Made by a program: the position numbers and the translations under genes | Shown: positions 11,999-22,635 of the stretch, in pieces | Position numbering within the stretch: the stretch's first letter is position 1 | Layout of the letters: the number at the start of each line of letters is the position of its first letter | Notes under the pieces: model-generated | Seen by the model: the letters and a program-made list of their open reading frames with translations, nothing else | Databases searched by the model: none | What the model was told of the DNA's origin: nothing | DNA from: Sipunculus nudus | Taxonomy: Eukaryota > Annelida > Sipuncula > Golfingiida > Sipunculidae | Reading direction: 5' to 3' | Length of the DNA stretch: 64,000 nucleotides | NCBI GenBank assembly: GCA_026874595.1 | Contig: CM049309.1 | Coordinates: forward strand, 26,415,033 to 26,479,032

Positions 11999-14708
11999 GT
12001 AATCAGTTGTTACTAGTACTAGCCACTCCCTATACAGCAGCTAGTCAGTTGTTACATGTACAAGCCACTCTCCACACAGCAGGTAATCAGTTGTTACATG
12101 TACAAGCCATTCTCCACACAGCAGGTAATCAGTAGTTACATGTACAAGCCACTCTCCACATAGCAGGTAATCAGTAGTTACATGTACAAGCCACTCCAAA
12201 CACAGCAGGTAATCAGTAGTTACGTGTACAAGCCACTCCCCACACAGCAGGTAATCAGTTGTTACATGTACAAGCCCTTCCCCACATAGCAGGTAATCAG
12301 TTGTTACATGTACAAGCCACATCCCACACAGCAGGTAATCAGTAGTTACATGTACAAGCCACTCCCTACACAGCAGGTAATCAGTAGTTACATGTACAAG
12401 CCACTCTCCACACAGCAGGTAATCAGTAGTTACATGTACAAGCCACTCCCTACACAGCAGGTAATCAGTTGTTACATGTACAAGCCATTCCCCACATAGC
12501 AGGTAATCAGTTGTTACATGTACAAGCCACTCCCCACACAGCAGGTAATCAGTAGTTACGTGTACAAGCCACTCTCCACACAGCAGGTAATCAGTTGTTA
12601 CATGTACTAGCCACTCCCTACACAGCAGGTAATCAGTAGTTACATGTACAAGCCACTCTCCACACAGCAGGTAATCAGTAGTTACATGTACAAGCCACTC
12701 CCCACACAGCAGGTAATCAGTAGTTACGTGTACAAGCCACTCCAAACACAGCAGGTAATCAGTTGTTACTAGTACTAGCCACTCCCCTCACAGCAGGTAA
12801 TCAGTTGTTACATGTACAAGCCACTCCCCTCACAGCAGGTAATCAGTAGTTACATGTACAAGCCACTCTCCACACAGCAGGTAATCAGTAGTTACATGTA
12901 CAAGCCACTCCCCACACAGCAGGTAATCAGTAGTTACATGTACAAGCCACTCTCCACACAGCAGGTAATCAGTAGTTACATGTACTAGCCACTCCCTACA
13001 CAGCAGGTAATCAGTTGTTACATGTACAAGCCACCCTCCACACAGCAGGTAATCAGTAGTTACATGTACAAGCCACTCTCCACACAGCAGGTAATCAGTA
13101 GTTACATGTACAAGCCACTCTCCACACAGCAGGTAATCAGTAGTTACATGTACAAGCCACTCTCCACATAGAAGGTAATCAGTAGTTACATGTACAAGCC
13201 ACTCTACACACAGCAGGTAATCAGTAGTTACATGTACTAGCCACTCCCATCACAGCAGGTAATCAGTAGTTACATGTACAAGCCACTCTCCACACAGCAG
13301 GTAATCAGTAGTTACATGTACAAGCCACTCTCCACACAGCAGGTAATCAGTAGTTACATGTACAAGCCACTCTCCACATAGCAGGTAATCAGTAGTTACA
13401 TGTACAAGCCACTCTCCACACAGCAGGTAATCAGTAGTTACATGTACTAGCCACTCCCCACCCAGCAGGTAATCAGTAGTTACATGTACAAGCCACTCTC
13501 CACACAGCAGGTAATCAGTAGTTACATGTACAAGCCACTCTCCACACAGCAGGTAATCAGTAGTTACATGTACAAGCCACTCCCCACACAGCAGGTAATC
13601 AGTAGTTACATGTACAAGCCACTCTCCACACAGCAGGTAATCAGTTGATACTAGTAATAGCCACTCCCCTCACAGCAGGTAATCATTTGTTACGTGTACA
13701 AGCCACTCCCCACTAGGGCTGGGTATCGGTCCGCCTCTTCCGGTACAATATGTATTGCGATACAGATACAAGCCACTCTCCACACAGCAGGTAATCAGTA
13801 GTTACATGTACAAGCCACTTCCTACACAGCAGGTAATCAGTTGTTACATATACAAGCCATTCCCCACATAGCAGGTAATCAGTTGTTACATGTACAAGCC
13901 ACTCCCCACACAGCAGGTTATCAGTAGTTACGTGTACAAGCCACTCTCCACACAGCAGGTAATCAGTTGTTACATGTACTAGCCACTCCCTACACAGCAG
14001 GTAATCAGTTGTTACATGTAAAAGCCACTCTCCACACAGCAGGTAATCAGTAGTTACATGTACAAGCCACTCTCCACACAGCAGGTAATCAGTAGTTACA
14101 TGTACAAGCCACTCTCCACACAGCAGGTAATCAGTAGTTACATGTACAAGCCACTCTCCACATAGCAGGTAATCAGTAGTTACATGTACAAGCCACTCTC
14201 CACACAGCAGGTAATCAGTAGTTACATGTACTAGCCACTCCCCACACAGCAGGTAATCAGTAGTTACATGTACAAGCCACTCTCCACACAGCAGGTAATC
14301 AGTAGTTACATGTACAAGCCACTCTCCACACAGCAGGTAATCAGTAGTTACATGTACAAGCCACTCTCCACATAGCAGGTAATCAGTAGTTACATGTACA
14401 AGCCACTCTCCACACAGCAGGTAATCAGTAGTTACATGTACTAGCCACTCCCCACCCAGCAGGTAATCAGTAGTTACATGTACAAGCCACTCTCCACACA
14501 GCAGGTAATCAGTAGTTACATGTACAAGCCATTCCCCACATAGCCGGTAATCAGTTGTTACATGTACAAGCCACTCCCCACACAGCAGGTAATCAGTAGT
14601 TACATGTACAAGCCACTCCAAACACAGCAGGTAATCAGTTGATACTAGTAATAGCCACTCCCCTCACAGCAGGTAATCATTTGTTACGTGTACAAGCCAC
14701 TCCCCACT
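11981..14708 (+). repeat. 42-bp minisatellite seeded on the LTV1 exon 2 donor site, about 60 units
   Basis: The unit is the last 18 nt of exon 2 (ending CACACAGCAG) plus the first 24 nt of the intron (GTAATCAGT, then GTTACATGTACAAG). It is repeated about 41 times to 13714 and about 22 times from 13767 to 14708. Nearly every unit keeps CAG|GTAATC, so dozens of donor-like sites follow the true one. Because 42 is divisible by three, frames stay open for hundreds of codons on the - strand; these 234- and 302-codon frames are artefacts. In the exon reading frame the first unit stops early at TAC TAG (about 12018). Confidence 0.95.
13715..13766 (+). repeat. Copy of the array's right flank embedded inside the array
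   Basis: CTAGGGCTGGGTATCGGT and the following CCGCCTCTTCCGGTACAA are also found at 14708 onward, where the array really ends. The two copies and the ~50 nt of array preceding each are the same, about 994 bp apart. This indicates a segmental duplication of array end plus flank, later recombined back into array sequence. Confidence 0.8.
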
Positions 14709-15000
14709 AGGGCTGGGTATCGGTCCGCCTCTTCCGGTACAATATGTATTGCGATACAGTTAATTCGATACCGATAAGTATTGACGATACGTTGCATTAT
14801 TCTTTGTATATCATTTCTTAATATAAACTCTGTTTCTTGTTTTTATATGTTTTTATTTTAGTTTAAGATCCAACATATTTAGTATGCTATGCCCTTAAAC
14901 AGCCTGAGCTTGATATTAAATAAATAAACAGACCAGTTGATTTAATTATCAAAATCTATCTAATCAAGGCTACCAACGATAACTTACCGGCTCTTCAATG
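14709..15000. other. Unassigned intron 2 sequence with a possible transposon terminus
   Basis: Starts TAGGGCTGGGTATCGG and contains several GATAC/GTATC words (GCGATACAG, CGATACCGATAAG, GACGATACG) that could fold on one another. TAGGGCTGGG resembles ends of some hAT-type elements from memory, but no matching terminal repeat was found. The rest is AT-rich and unremarkable. Confidence 0.3.
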
Positions 15001-15360
15001 GATTTTTACAAAATTCACCATAACTACTTAGCAAGAGATTATCTCACCTGAAAATTTAATTATGGGCAAAATCCAAGCATATTTAATAAGGTCACGCGTC
15101 ACTAGGCTACTTTGTTGTGTTGCCACAATAACTTTCGAAGAATATAAGGGATTTGATGAAACTCATCAGAAATGTAAATCAATAAAATATCTCACCTAAG
15201 TTCAGTTTCCTGCAAAATCCATTCATATTTAATAAGGTCAAAGGTCACCAAACTTTAAGTGGCACCATGGTGACTTTTAAAAGTGTTATGGATATTCCTG
15301 ACACTCAATAAACACATTTCCCAAAAGAGTTTCTCACCTGAATGGGACACCTTTGTGTCA
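15001..15360 (+). repeat. Family E dispersed repeat fragment
   Basis: Collinear with 22190-22610. Both contain a GGATTTTCACAAAACTTACCATAACTAC-like start, CACTAGGCTACTTTG, ATCTCACCTAAGTT and AATAAGGTCAAAGGTCACC-like segments. The DR1-type AGGTCA repeat lies at 15235-15247. The hairpin head seen at 22090 is missing here. Confidence 0.65.
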
Positions 15361-15519
15361 TGCATTTTAGATACTTTTACTTTTTATAAAAACCTGCTTC
15401 ATTGCTGAAAGGAAGGATGATGTTTCTAGCTTAACTTTAAGGTAACTACCATAGCTATAACTTGAAACAGTAATTTTACTAATATCAGCTAAACTCAACT
15501 TTAAAGTACTAATTAATGG
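15361..15519. other. Short unassigned stretch in intron 2
   Basis: No feature recognised between the family E fragment and the degraded - strand gene. Confidence 0.3.
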
Positions 15520-17130
15520 ATGTTATGCACAGGACAAAGAATTTGTTATGGGCGGGACACAAATATCCATGTTGTGTACAGTACTGGAGACAATCTGCTT
15601 TTTATCAAGGAACAAGGTCCCAGGAACTGTAGTGCAGGACTGCCAGTGCTCCTCTACATTCCCAGTACTGGAGACAATCTGAAGCACCGACCACCAAACA
15701 GCACATTTTACCTCTCCCCCAATCCCTTCATGCCCTTTCCCATGAGCAGTAGCCAAAAGGCTCCAATCTGCAGGATATCCAGTCCTTTTCATGAAACACC
15801 AGATTAGTAAACAATTACTTCTTTGAACCGGCTTCCAGCTCCATCTGACCAGTAGGGAACCTGTTGTACCTTCATGTCACACCTGATTTCAAAATCGGCT
15901 AAAATAGACTTGTTGAATGCAAGAACTGCCCTTTTATTATGACACAGTTCATTAGAAATAACAGTGTAGGATATGTGCTCAAAATCAGCATTTTCCTCCT
16001 TCCTGTAGTAAATTATGGCAGTGAACACAGTTACACTAGAGATTGACCAGTGGGTTGCATGATCTCTCTCTGGTGTTTCAGGGCATAGTTCTCAGAGAAA
16101 TCTTCATGCAAGATGAGATGGCAACTCATTCTTTAGCTGCTTAAGTTCCTGATGTTGCCTTTTAGCATTGTAGACATGTCTTGCAAATGATGCCAGTAAC
16201 TGCATCAACAATGTCTTCACTGTCCCAAAGTTTTCCTGTTTCATTGTTTTCTTGGTTTTGCCTTCAGCTGTATTCCATTGATAATATACTAATATACTAG
16301 CTGACTATAAGTCATCTGAGCTATAGTCATGGTCCTTTGTCCGTCGGCTGTCCGTCTGTCCATCTGTCCGTCCGTTAAACTGGCATGTTTTGAAACCGTT
16401 AGACCTACGAATCTGAAATTCAGCATACAGTTAGATGTCCCCAAAATATCCTACCATACCGAAAATTGGGTCATTAGGACTTCGTTCCTAAGAGATATTA
16501 AAGAAAAACCTCCATTTTCCATAAAAAAACCATTGTTACAGTATAAGACTGCCTAATATCAAAACCACTGATCTGATTTTGATCATAGTGGATATGCATA
16601 TTCTTCCATACATTTTCTATGTACATACCAAAAAATAGGTCAGTATTGCATAATTTGTTGAAGTTATGGGCCGGAACATGATGCACCTCATAAAAAATCA
16701 GGAAATATATTTACTCACTTAACATAAGAATGGCTGAAGCTAGAGACTTCTTTTCAGAGATATAACTCCATTTAACCAAGACTCAATTGTATACCAAAAA
16801 TTAGATCTGAATTTTTCAAATTTTATAAATTATTCACATAAATATGAAATCAGTACCTAAAATTTTGCCCAACTTTGGGCATGGCACGTTTTTTCCCTGT
16901 TTTTTTCTGAGAGGTTCATCACCAGGAGACGCTTCTGTCTGTGCTGGCGAACTGTATCAGTTTTCAATGATACAATCTCTTTCTTCCCAGGACACATTTG
17001 GCTAATATCATCTTGAAGAAAGAAGGATTCCACCCTCGCTAGGACTTCATCAGGAAAGGCATCCCTTCTCTTCTTTCTGCCTGCATCACTGTCACTAAGT
17101 CACTTTCCGTTTTGGCAGCAGATTAGGTTC
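15520..17130 (-). pseudogene. Degraded gene of an uncharacterised SDG-motif (transposase-like) family, interrupted by a family A element
   Basis: Read on the - strand, pieces appear in family order. Near 17100-16920 is DAFPDEVLARVESFFLQDD, followed by a PGKKEIV segment. At 16290-16030 there is a lysine-rich stretch followed by a degenerate DFSENYALKHQREI. At 16030-15810 come TVFTAIIYYRKEEN, SYTVISNELCHNKRAV and VPYWSDGAGSRFKEV. At 15800-15690 comes GYPADWSLLATAHGKGHEG. I recall multicopy metazoan proteins with the same order (DDISR...PGKKD, DFSENY, SDGAASQ-KN, ATSHGKG-CDG). Conserved acidic residues suggest a DDE-like nuclease fold, but that is inference. Stops and frameshifts break the frame in several places, and the middle part is missing or intronic. 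A family A copy sits between the two halves. It lies antisense inside LTV1 intron 2. Confidence 0.55.
16299..16905 (+). mobile_element. Family A element, copy 3 (3' truncated), inserted in the degraded gene
   Basis: The head hairpin (CTGACTATAAGTCATCTGAG) is followed by a CCGTCTGTCC tract and the first ~550 bp of the family A body, ending near GGCACGTTTTTTCCCTG. Sequence matching the - strand pseudogene lies on both sides, so this element arrived after that gene. Confidence 0.7.
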
Positions 17131-17927
17131 TCTGATTAAGCCTGCACAAAGTTTTTTTGGTCATTTCTGTGACTGTGAAGGTGTGTGTGTTTGTGTGTAC
17201 ACACATTCTCACATTCTCGTTTGGTTGGGGATACAGTCATCTGGACATTTTCTAGTCGATGTTAATTTGAGCATATAGATTTAGCTTAGGAGTTTATATT
17301 AGATATTGGTGACCTTAAAAGGCTGTGCACATTCTTGTACAGTAGTCAGTAATATTATAACTAATAAGCAGCATAAGGTTACAAGCAAAATGACTTGTAA
17401 GTGAGATGTAAGATAAGGGAATCAGTTATATATGTTGTACAGACTGATTTGTTAAATGGTTGTAGCATATGCACTTATTCAGCATGTGACCATCATATGT
17501 GAAATTTCACCTCTACTGGTTTATTTCCAGTACAAATTTCTCACAAAAAGCAACTTTCACAATATTTATGTATGGATTGCCCTGACTTTGCTGTTTATGT
17601 TGATATGGATAGCTTTATGATTATGATACCGGAAGTAGATGGCAACATGTTTCATATACAATATCTAATCTTGCCAACTCGGTTTGGTTAGTCAAAACAG
17701 ACAGACCCACTCATTGAGAGATTTTATTTATTTTCACGCATACTTTCTTTTATTAAACGTGATGAAAAACTGTTAGGCTAATTTTAACATAAATGTTTCA
17801 TAATAATAGGGATATTTCTTCTCATCTGTAATATCTAATACAGTCACATAATAGAGATCTTTGTTATTTTGTAAGCTGGTGTGACTGTGAACCCAGCCGT
17901 GACTTCACAAAAGCAGATCAAAAACTT
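17131..17927. other. Unassigned intron 2 sequence
   Basis: Contains a short GTGTGT/GTACACAC microsatellite near 17180-17205, otherwise AT-rich sequence without coding potential or copies that I noticed. Confidence 0.4.
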
Positions 17928-18236
17928 AATCTGGCCTGGTCAAGTTTTGAATTGGCCTAGACCAGATCTAAATTGAGAAGCTGGATTTTGATCTGGCCTA
18001 GTCCAGATCCCAATCGTAATCAGGCCTTGTCCAGTTTAGAATTGGCCTAGACCAGATCTAAATTGAGAAGCTGGATTTTGATCTAGCCTAATCCAGATCC
18101 AAATCATAATCTGGCCTGGTCAGGTTTAGCACTGGCCTGGACTAGTTCCCAATCATGATCTGGCCTTGACCAGATCCCAATGGAGATCTGGCCTAGGCCA
18201 GTTCTAAATTGGACTGGATTTAGATCTGGCCTGTGA
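17928..18236 (+). repeat. Tandem array of palindromic CTGGCC/CCAG modules (~90-bp period)
   Basis: Repeated words such as CTGGCCTAGACCAG and GATCTGGCCTAGTCCAGATC (17990-18009, a perfect inverted repeat) recur at 17952, 18042, 18080, 18157 and 18185 among others, separated by AATTGAGAAGCTGGATTT-like spacers. At 18187 the core CTGGCCTAGGCCAG is a perfect palindrome. No protein is encoded. The origin is unknown. Confidence 0.8.
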
Positions 18237-18436
18237 CATATACATTGTTATATGATATGTGGAAGGATAATTTGCATTTTTACTGTGATTGTAAGCCCAT
18301 TACTAAATATAAAAGGATACCATAAAAGGCTCTCTGTCATAAAACAAATTAAACTGTTACCTCTTTATCATATACTAGGATTATTTAAGCCTTATAGACA
18401 GCTGATTGCCATGACCCAGGGATCCCTTGTTTTTGT
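18237..18436 (+). mobile_element. Family A 3' end fragment
   Basis: Ends with CAGCTGATTGCCATGACCC and GGGATCCCTTGTTTTT at about 18401-18436, a diverged family A tail (CAGCTGAGC...GACCCATGGGTCCCTTGTT). Its head is not recognisable, and the palindrome array lies just upstream. Confidence 0.55.
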
Positions 18437-18580
18437 CTTTGCCTGTTGCCCATCCTTCTGCAAAATCTCATCAAAATTTATTCACTTTTTAAATATGGAC
18501 ACACACACAGACAAACAAACAACAAATGTGGTGGATCCCAAAACCCACTTACAGCTTTCTTGGCAGAGGTAATGAAGCCA
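18437..18580 (+). mobile_element. RTE-like retrotransposon 3' tail fragment
   Basis: ACACACAGACAAACAAACAAC followed by CTTTCTTGGCAGAGGTAATG resembles the 3' end of RTE-type LINEs and derived SINEs (ACAAACAAAC then CTTGGCGGAGGTAAT, recalled). There is no coding portion. Confidence 0.4.
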
Positions 18581-18807
18581 AAATTTCACGGGATTTATAT
18601 AAAAACATAGTTCAATCCTACAGACAAAGCTGTAACTGGCAACCCTTTTTAGTTTTGATGACCTTACATAATAACATACTGTAACAGAATGATAGCCATA
18701 AGACCAATATTATACAGGATTATAGGTTGACTGTATGATAAACCTTATATATTTATAGCTTTACAGAAACACAATATGTGTGTGTAACATCACGATAATT
18801 TTTTCAG
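18581..18807 (+). other. 3' end of LTV1 intron 2
   Basis: Intronic sequence without a recognised repeat. It ends ATAATTTTTTCAG, a good pyrimidine tract and acceptor for exon 3. Confidence 0.6.
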
Positions 18808-18981
18808 GAGCAGACAGAAGCTCGGAAGGAGGAGGAGAGGAAATATGGAATCTTCTTTGATGATGACTATGACTACCTGCAGCATTTGAAGGATGTAAAT
18901 GAGTTGTGCAATGTGGAACCACTTGAGAGCTTTAGAACAAGCCAAGTGGGTCTTGAGGAGGAGGCTCCAGAACATACACAG
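18808..18981 (+). CDS. LTV1: LTV1 ribosome biogenesis factor, coding exon 3
   Basis: The 174-nt exon encodes 58 residues, phase 0 at both ends. It contains ERKYGIFFDDDYDYLQHLK, against QRKYGVFFDDDYDYLQHLK in human LTV1 (recalled), the most conserved stretch of the N-terminal half. The rest, ending VGLEEEAPEHTQ, is variable in the family. The acceptor is TTTTCAG before 18808 and the donor is CAG|GTAACC after 18981. The last ~30 nt of the exon and the following intron form a 90-bp minisatellite. The frame runs open from the exon through more than seven units to TAG at about 19660, so intron retention or later donor use would extend the protein by repeats. Confidence 0.95.
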
Positions 18982-19775
18982 GTAACCACCTCATATCCAA
19001 TAAAACACTGCAACATTCACCTTCTGGCATTGTCTCTGGGCCTTGAGAAGGAGGCTCCAGAACATACACAGGTAACCACCTCATATCCAATAAAACACTG
19101 CAACATTCACCTTCTGGCATGGTCTCTGGGCCTTGAGAAGGAGGCTCCAGAACATACACAGGTAACCACCTCATATCCAATAAAACACTGCAACATTCAC
19201 CTTCTGGCATGGTCTCTGGGCCTTGAGAAGGAGGCTCCAGAACATACACAGGTAACCACCTCATATTCAATAAAACACTGCAACATTCACCTTCTGGCAT
19301 GGTCTCTGGGCCTTGAGAAGGAGGCTCCAGAACATACACAGGTAACCACCTCATATTCAATAAAACACTGCAACATTCACCTTCAGGCATGGTCTCTGGG
19401 CCTTGAGAAGGAGGCTCCAGAACATACACAGGTAACCACCTCATATTCAATAAAACACTGCAACATTCACCTTCTGGCATGGTCTCTATGCATCGAGGAG
19501 GAGGCTCCAGAACATACACAGGTAACAACCTCATTTCCAATAAAACACTGCAACATTCACCTTCTGGCTTGGTCTCTGGGCCTTGAGAAGGAGGCTCCAG
19601 AACATACACAGGTAACCACCTCATATCCAATAAAACACTGCAACATTCACCTTCTGGCATAGTCTCCATGCCTTGAGAAGGAGGCTCCAGAACATACACA
19701 GGTAACCACCTCATATCCAATAAAACACTGCAACATTCACCTTCTGGCATGGTCTCTATGTCTTGAGGAGAAGGC
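18950..19775 (+). repeat. 90-bp minisatellite seeded on the LTV1 exon 3 donor site, about 9 units
   Basis: GAGGCTCCAG recurs at 18961, 19051, 19141, 19231, 19321, 19411, 19501, 19591 and 19681. Each unit holds the exon end (CTTGAGAAGGAGGCTCCAG, then AACATACACAG), a GTAACC donor copy and ~55 nt of intron (AATAAAACACTGCAACATTC, CTTCTGGCATGGTCTCTGGG). A partial decayed unit ends the array. Units differ by only a few bases, so growth is recent or homogenised. Long frames on both strands follow from the period being a multiple of three. Confidence 0.96.
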
Positions 19776-20229
19776 TCCCAGAATGCAGAGCGTGCAGAGA
19801 GTGAGACAGGGCACAAATTATATCCATGTGGTGGAATCTTCTTATGTTACATTCAGGGAGGTCCAGGGAAACATCCTTGGAAACATGAAATTAGGTCACA
19901 TTGACCTATATTCTGCAAGCTCAAGGGGAAAAACATGAAAGTCAGATGGGCTAAGGTTGTATCTGTTAGGCCTAGAATCTTCTAAACAAACATCCAGGGA
20001 GGTTCCAATCAAATTTTCTTGGAAACCTGAAACTAGTTCATGATGACCTCTCAGAGGAGTTTGAAAACTGTGACCTCATTCTTCTGTTATACAACCTGTA
20101 TAGACCAGTCATGATTAGATTCAATCTGCATGTGTGACCCATCACTTATGAAAGAACCCTGTTTACTGTGGTGTCAGAAGATTAAAAGTCAAGATCACAT
20201 CTCAAGTTAATCTCAATATTATTATTTTT
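19776..20229 (+). repeat. Degenerate dispersed-repeat sequence in intron 3
   Basis: Two diverged units contain GGGAGGTCCAGGGAAACATCC-like and GGAAACATGAAATTAGGTCA-like segments (about 19855 and 20000), resembling the GAAACCTGAAATTAGGTCTC segment of family F. No head or tail hairpin. Confidence 0.4.
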
Positions 20230-22085
20230 ATGCCCCCGCCACAAAGTGGCCGGGGCATATAGTTTTACCCATGTCCGTCATTCCGTCCTTCCGTCATTCC
20301 GAAATCAAACAGTTGTACGGACCTTTTTTCCCAATGCCTGCAGATATTGGCCTGATTTTTGGTGTGTGGGCAGATATAGACCAGTTACAGATCGAGTTCG
20401 GGTTTCGTCCCGGTTGACCTACTTTTGACCGTTTTACGGCTCCTAAACTTAGAAAATTTCATGAAAAATAGAAATATTCATGACAGATACACATGTACGG
20501 ACTTTTTTTCTCAATGCCTGCAGATATTGGCCTGATTTTTGGTGTGTGAGCAGATATAGACCAGTTACAGATCGAGTTCGCGTTTCGTCTCGGTTGACCT
20601 ACTTTTGACCGTTTTACGGCTCCTAAACTTAGAAATTTTCATGAAAAATATGAAATTTCATGAAAAATACACATGTACGGACTTTTTTTTGCAGTGCCTG
20701 CAGATGTTGGCCTGATTTTTGGTATGTGGACAGATATAGACCAGTTACAGATCGAGTTTGCGTTTCGTCCCGGTGGACCTACTTTTGACCGTTTTACGGC
20801 TCCTAAACTCAGAAATTTTCATGAAAAATAGAAATATTCATGACAGATACACATGTACGGACTTTTTTTCGCAATGCCTGCAGATATTGGCCTGATTTTT
20901 GGTGTGTGAGCAGATATAGACCAGTTACAGATCAAGTTCGCGTTTCGTCTCGGTTGACCTACTTTTGACCGTTTTACGGCTCCTAAACTTAGAAAATTTC
21001 ATGAAAAATAGAAATATTCATGACAGATACACATGTACAGACTTTTTTTCGCAATGCCTGCAGATATTGGCCTAATTTTAGGTGTGTGGGCAGATATAGA
21101 CCAGTTACAGATCGAGTTCGCGTTTCGTCCAGGTTGACCTTCTTTTGACCGTTTTAAGACTCCTGAACATAGAAAATTTCATGAAAAATATGAAATTTCA
21201 TGACAAATACACATGTACGGACCTTTTTTGGCAATGGCTGCAGATATTGGCCTGATTTTTGGTGTTGGCAGATATTGACCAGTTACAGATGGAGTTCGTA
21301 TTTCGTCCCGGTTGACCTACTTTTGACTGTTTTACGGCTCCTGAACATAGAAAATTTCATGTAAAATATATATTTTCATGACAAATACACTTGTACAGAC
21401 TTTTCTTCACAATACCTGCAGATATTGGCCTGATTTTTGGTGTGTGGGCAGATAATGACCAGTTACAGATCAAGTTCACGTTTTGTCCCAGTTGACCTAT
21501 TTTTGACCGTTTGACGGTGCTCTAACATAGAAAATTTCATAAAAAGGTGCACATGTATGGACTTTTTTTTGCAGTGCCTGCAGATTCAGGCCTGATTTTT
21601 GGTGTGTAGGCAGATAATGACCAGTTACAGATCGAGTTCTTGTTTTGTCTCAGTTGACCTACTTTTGACCATTTGACTGCTCCTGAACATAGAAAGTTTC
21701 ATGAAAAATATAAATTTTCATAACAAATGCATATGTACTGACTTTTTTGTACTGATAATGACAGTTACAGATCGAGTTTGCGTTTCATCCCGGTTGACCT
21801 ACTTTTGATTGTTTTACGGCTCCTAAACATAGAAAATTTCATGAAAGACAGAAATTTTTATGGAAAATGCACATGTATGGACTTTTTTTCACAATGCCTG
21901 CATATACTGGCATGATTTTTGGTGTTGCTTGATAATGACCCGTTACAGAATCAGTTTGCATTTTGCCCTTGTTGACCTACTTTTGACCATACGACACCTC
22001 CTGAACTTAAAAAATTTTCCAAATTTTACAAATGTTTCTAATTTGCCCAAGGCGGGGGCATTCGTGTCGTTCCGACACATCTAGT
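20230..22085 (+). mobile_element. Family D element, copy 1 (Helentron-like) with ~180-bp tandem monomers
   Basis: The head ATGCCCCCGCCAC-AAA-GTGGCCGGGGCAT is a near-perfect hairpin, followed by CGTCATTCCGTCCTTCCGTC. The body is about nine ~180-bp monomers, each with TGCAGATATTGGCCTGATTT, CCAGTTACAGATCGAGTT and GTTGACCTACTTTTGACC. The tail has GGCGGGGGCAT (inverted copy of the head's ATGCCCCCGCC), the hairpin GTGTCG-TTC-CGACAC, and ATCTAG followed by TT. A 3' hairpin just before CTAG with a following T is the Helitron-type terminus; the subterminal inverted repeats point to the Helentron branch. Confidence 0.8.
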
Positions 22086-22635
22086 TATTATTATACACTC
22101 GTCATATGATGGGAGTATTATGGTATACCTACTGTCTGTCCATCTGTCTGTCTCTCCGTTTGTCCTTTAACTTTTAGTGTTGTTGCCATACCTTACAGGG
22201 GCTTTGATGGATTTTCACAAAACTTACCATAACTACATTCTTACCAACAGATTATTTTGCCCCAGTCGATTATGAGCAACATCCACTCATACTTAATAAG
22301 GTCACGGGTCACTAGGCTACTTTGGTTTCACCACGATTACTTATGAAGAATATAAAGGATTTTGATAAAACTCATTAGAAATATTAATCATTAAAATATC
22401 TCGCCTAAGTTAGATTTCCAGCAAAATCCATGCATATTTAATGAGCTCAGAGGTCACCACACTTTGATGGCACCTTGGTGACTTATCAAAAATCCTATGG
22501 ATTTTCATAAAACACATTAAACAAATTAACCAATAGAGTTTCTCACCTGAATAACCTTCTCATCACGCATAATTAATGAGGTCAGAGGTCACCAGATACA
22601 CAACAGGTGTATTATGCACGTTTGTGATGCTGTTG
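22086..22635 (+). mobile_element. Family E element, copy 1
   Basis: The head ATACACTCGTCATATGATGG then GAGTAT folds into an imperfect hairpin, followed by CTGTCTGTCCATCTGTCTGT. The body matches 15001-15360. It carries two AGGTCA repeat sites, one a perfect DR1 (22579-22591). The 3' boundary is approximate; L2-like sequence follows. Confidence 0.5.

Noticed and set aside
12041-14621. Long - strand frames of 234 and 302 codons with 14-residue repeats
   Set aside because: They arise because the 42-bp unit is divisible by three. The opposite-strand content is explained by the LTV1 donor-derived minisatellite, and there is no start context or flanking domain.
11981-14708. CRISPR-like regular repeats
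   Set aside because: Units are directly contiguous with no unique spacers, and the context is a eukaryotic intron.
18932-19816. A 294-codon - strand frame with 30-residue repeats
   Set aside because: It is the shadow of the 90-bp array seeded on LTV1 exon 3. The + strand frame is the biologically connected one.
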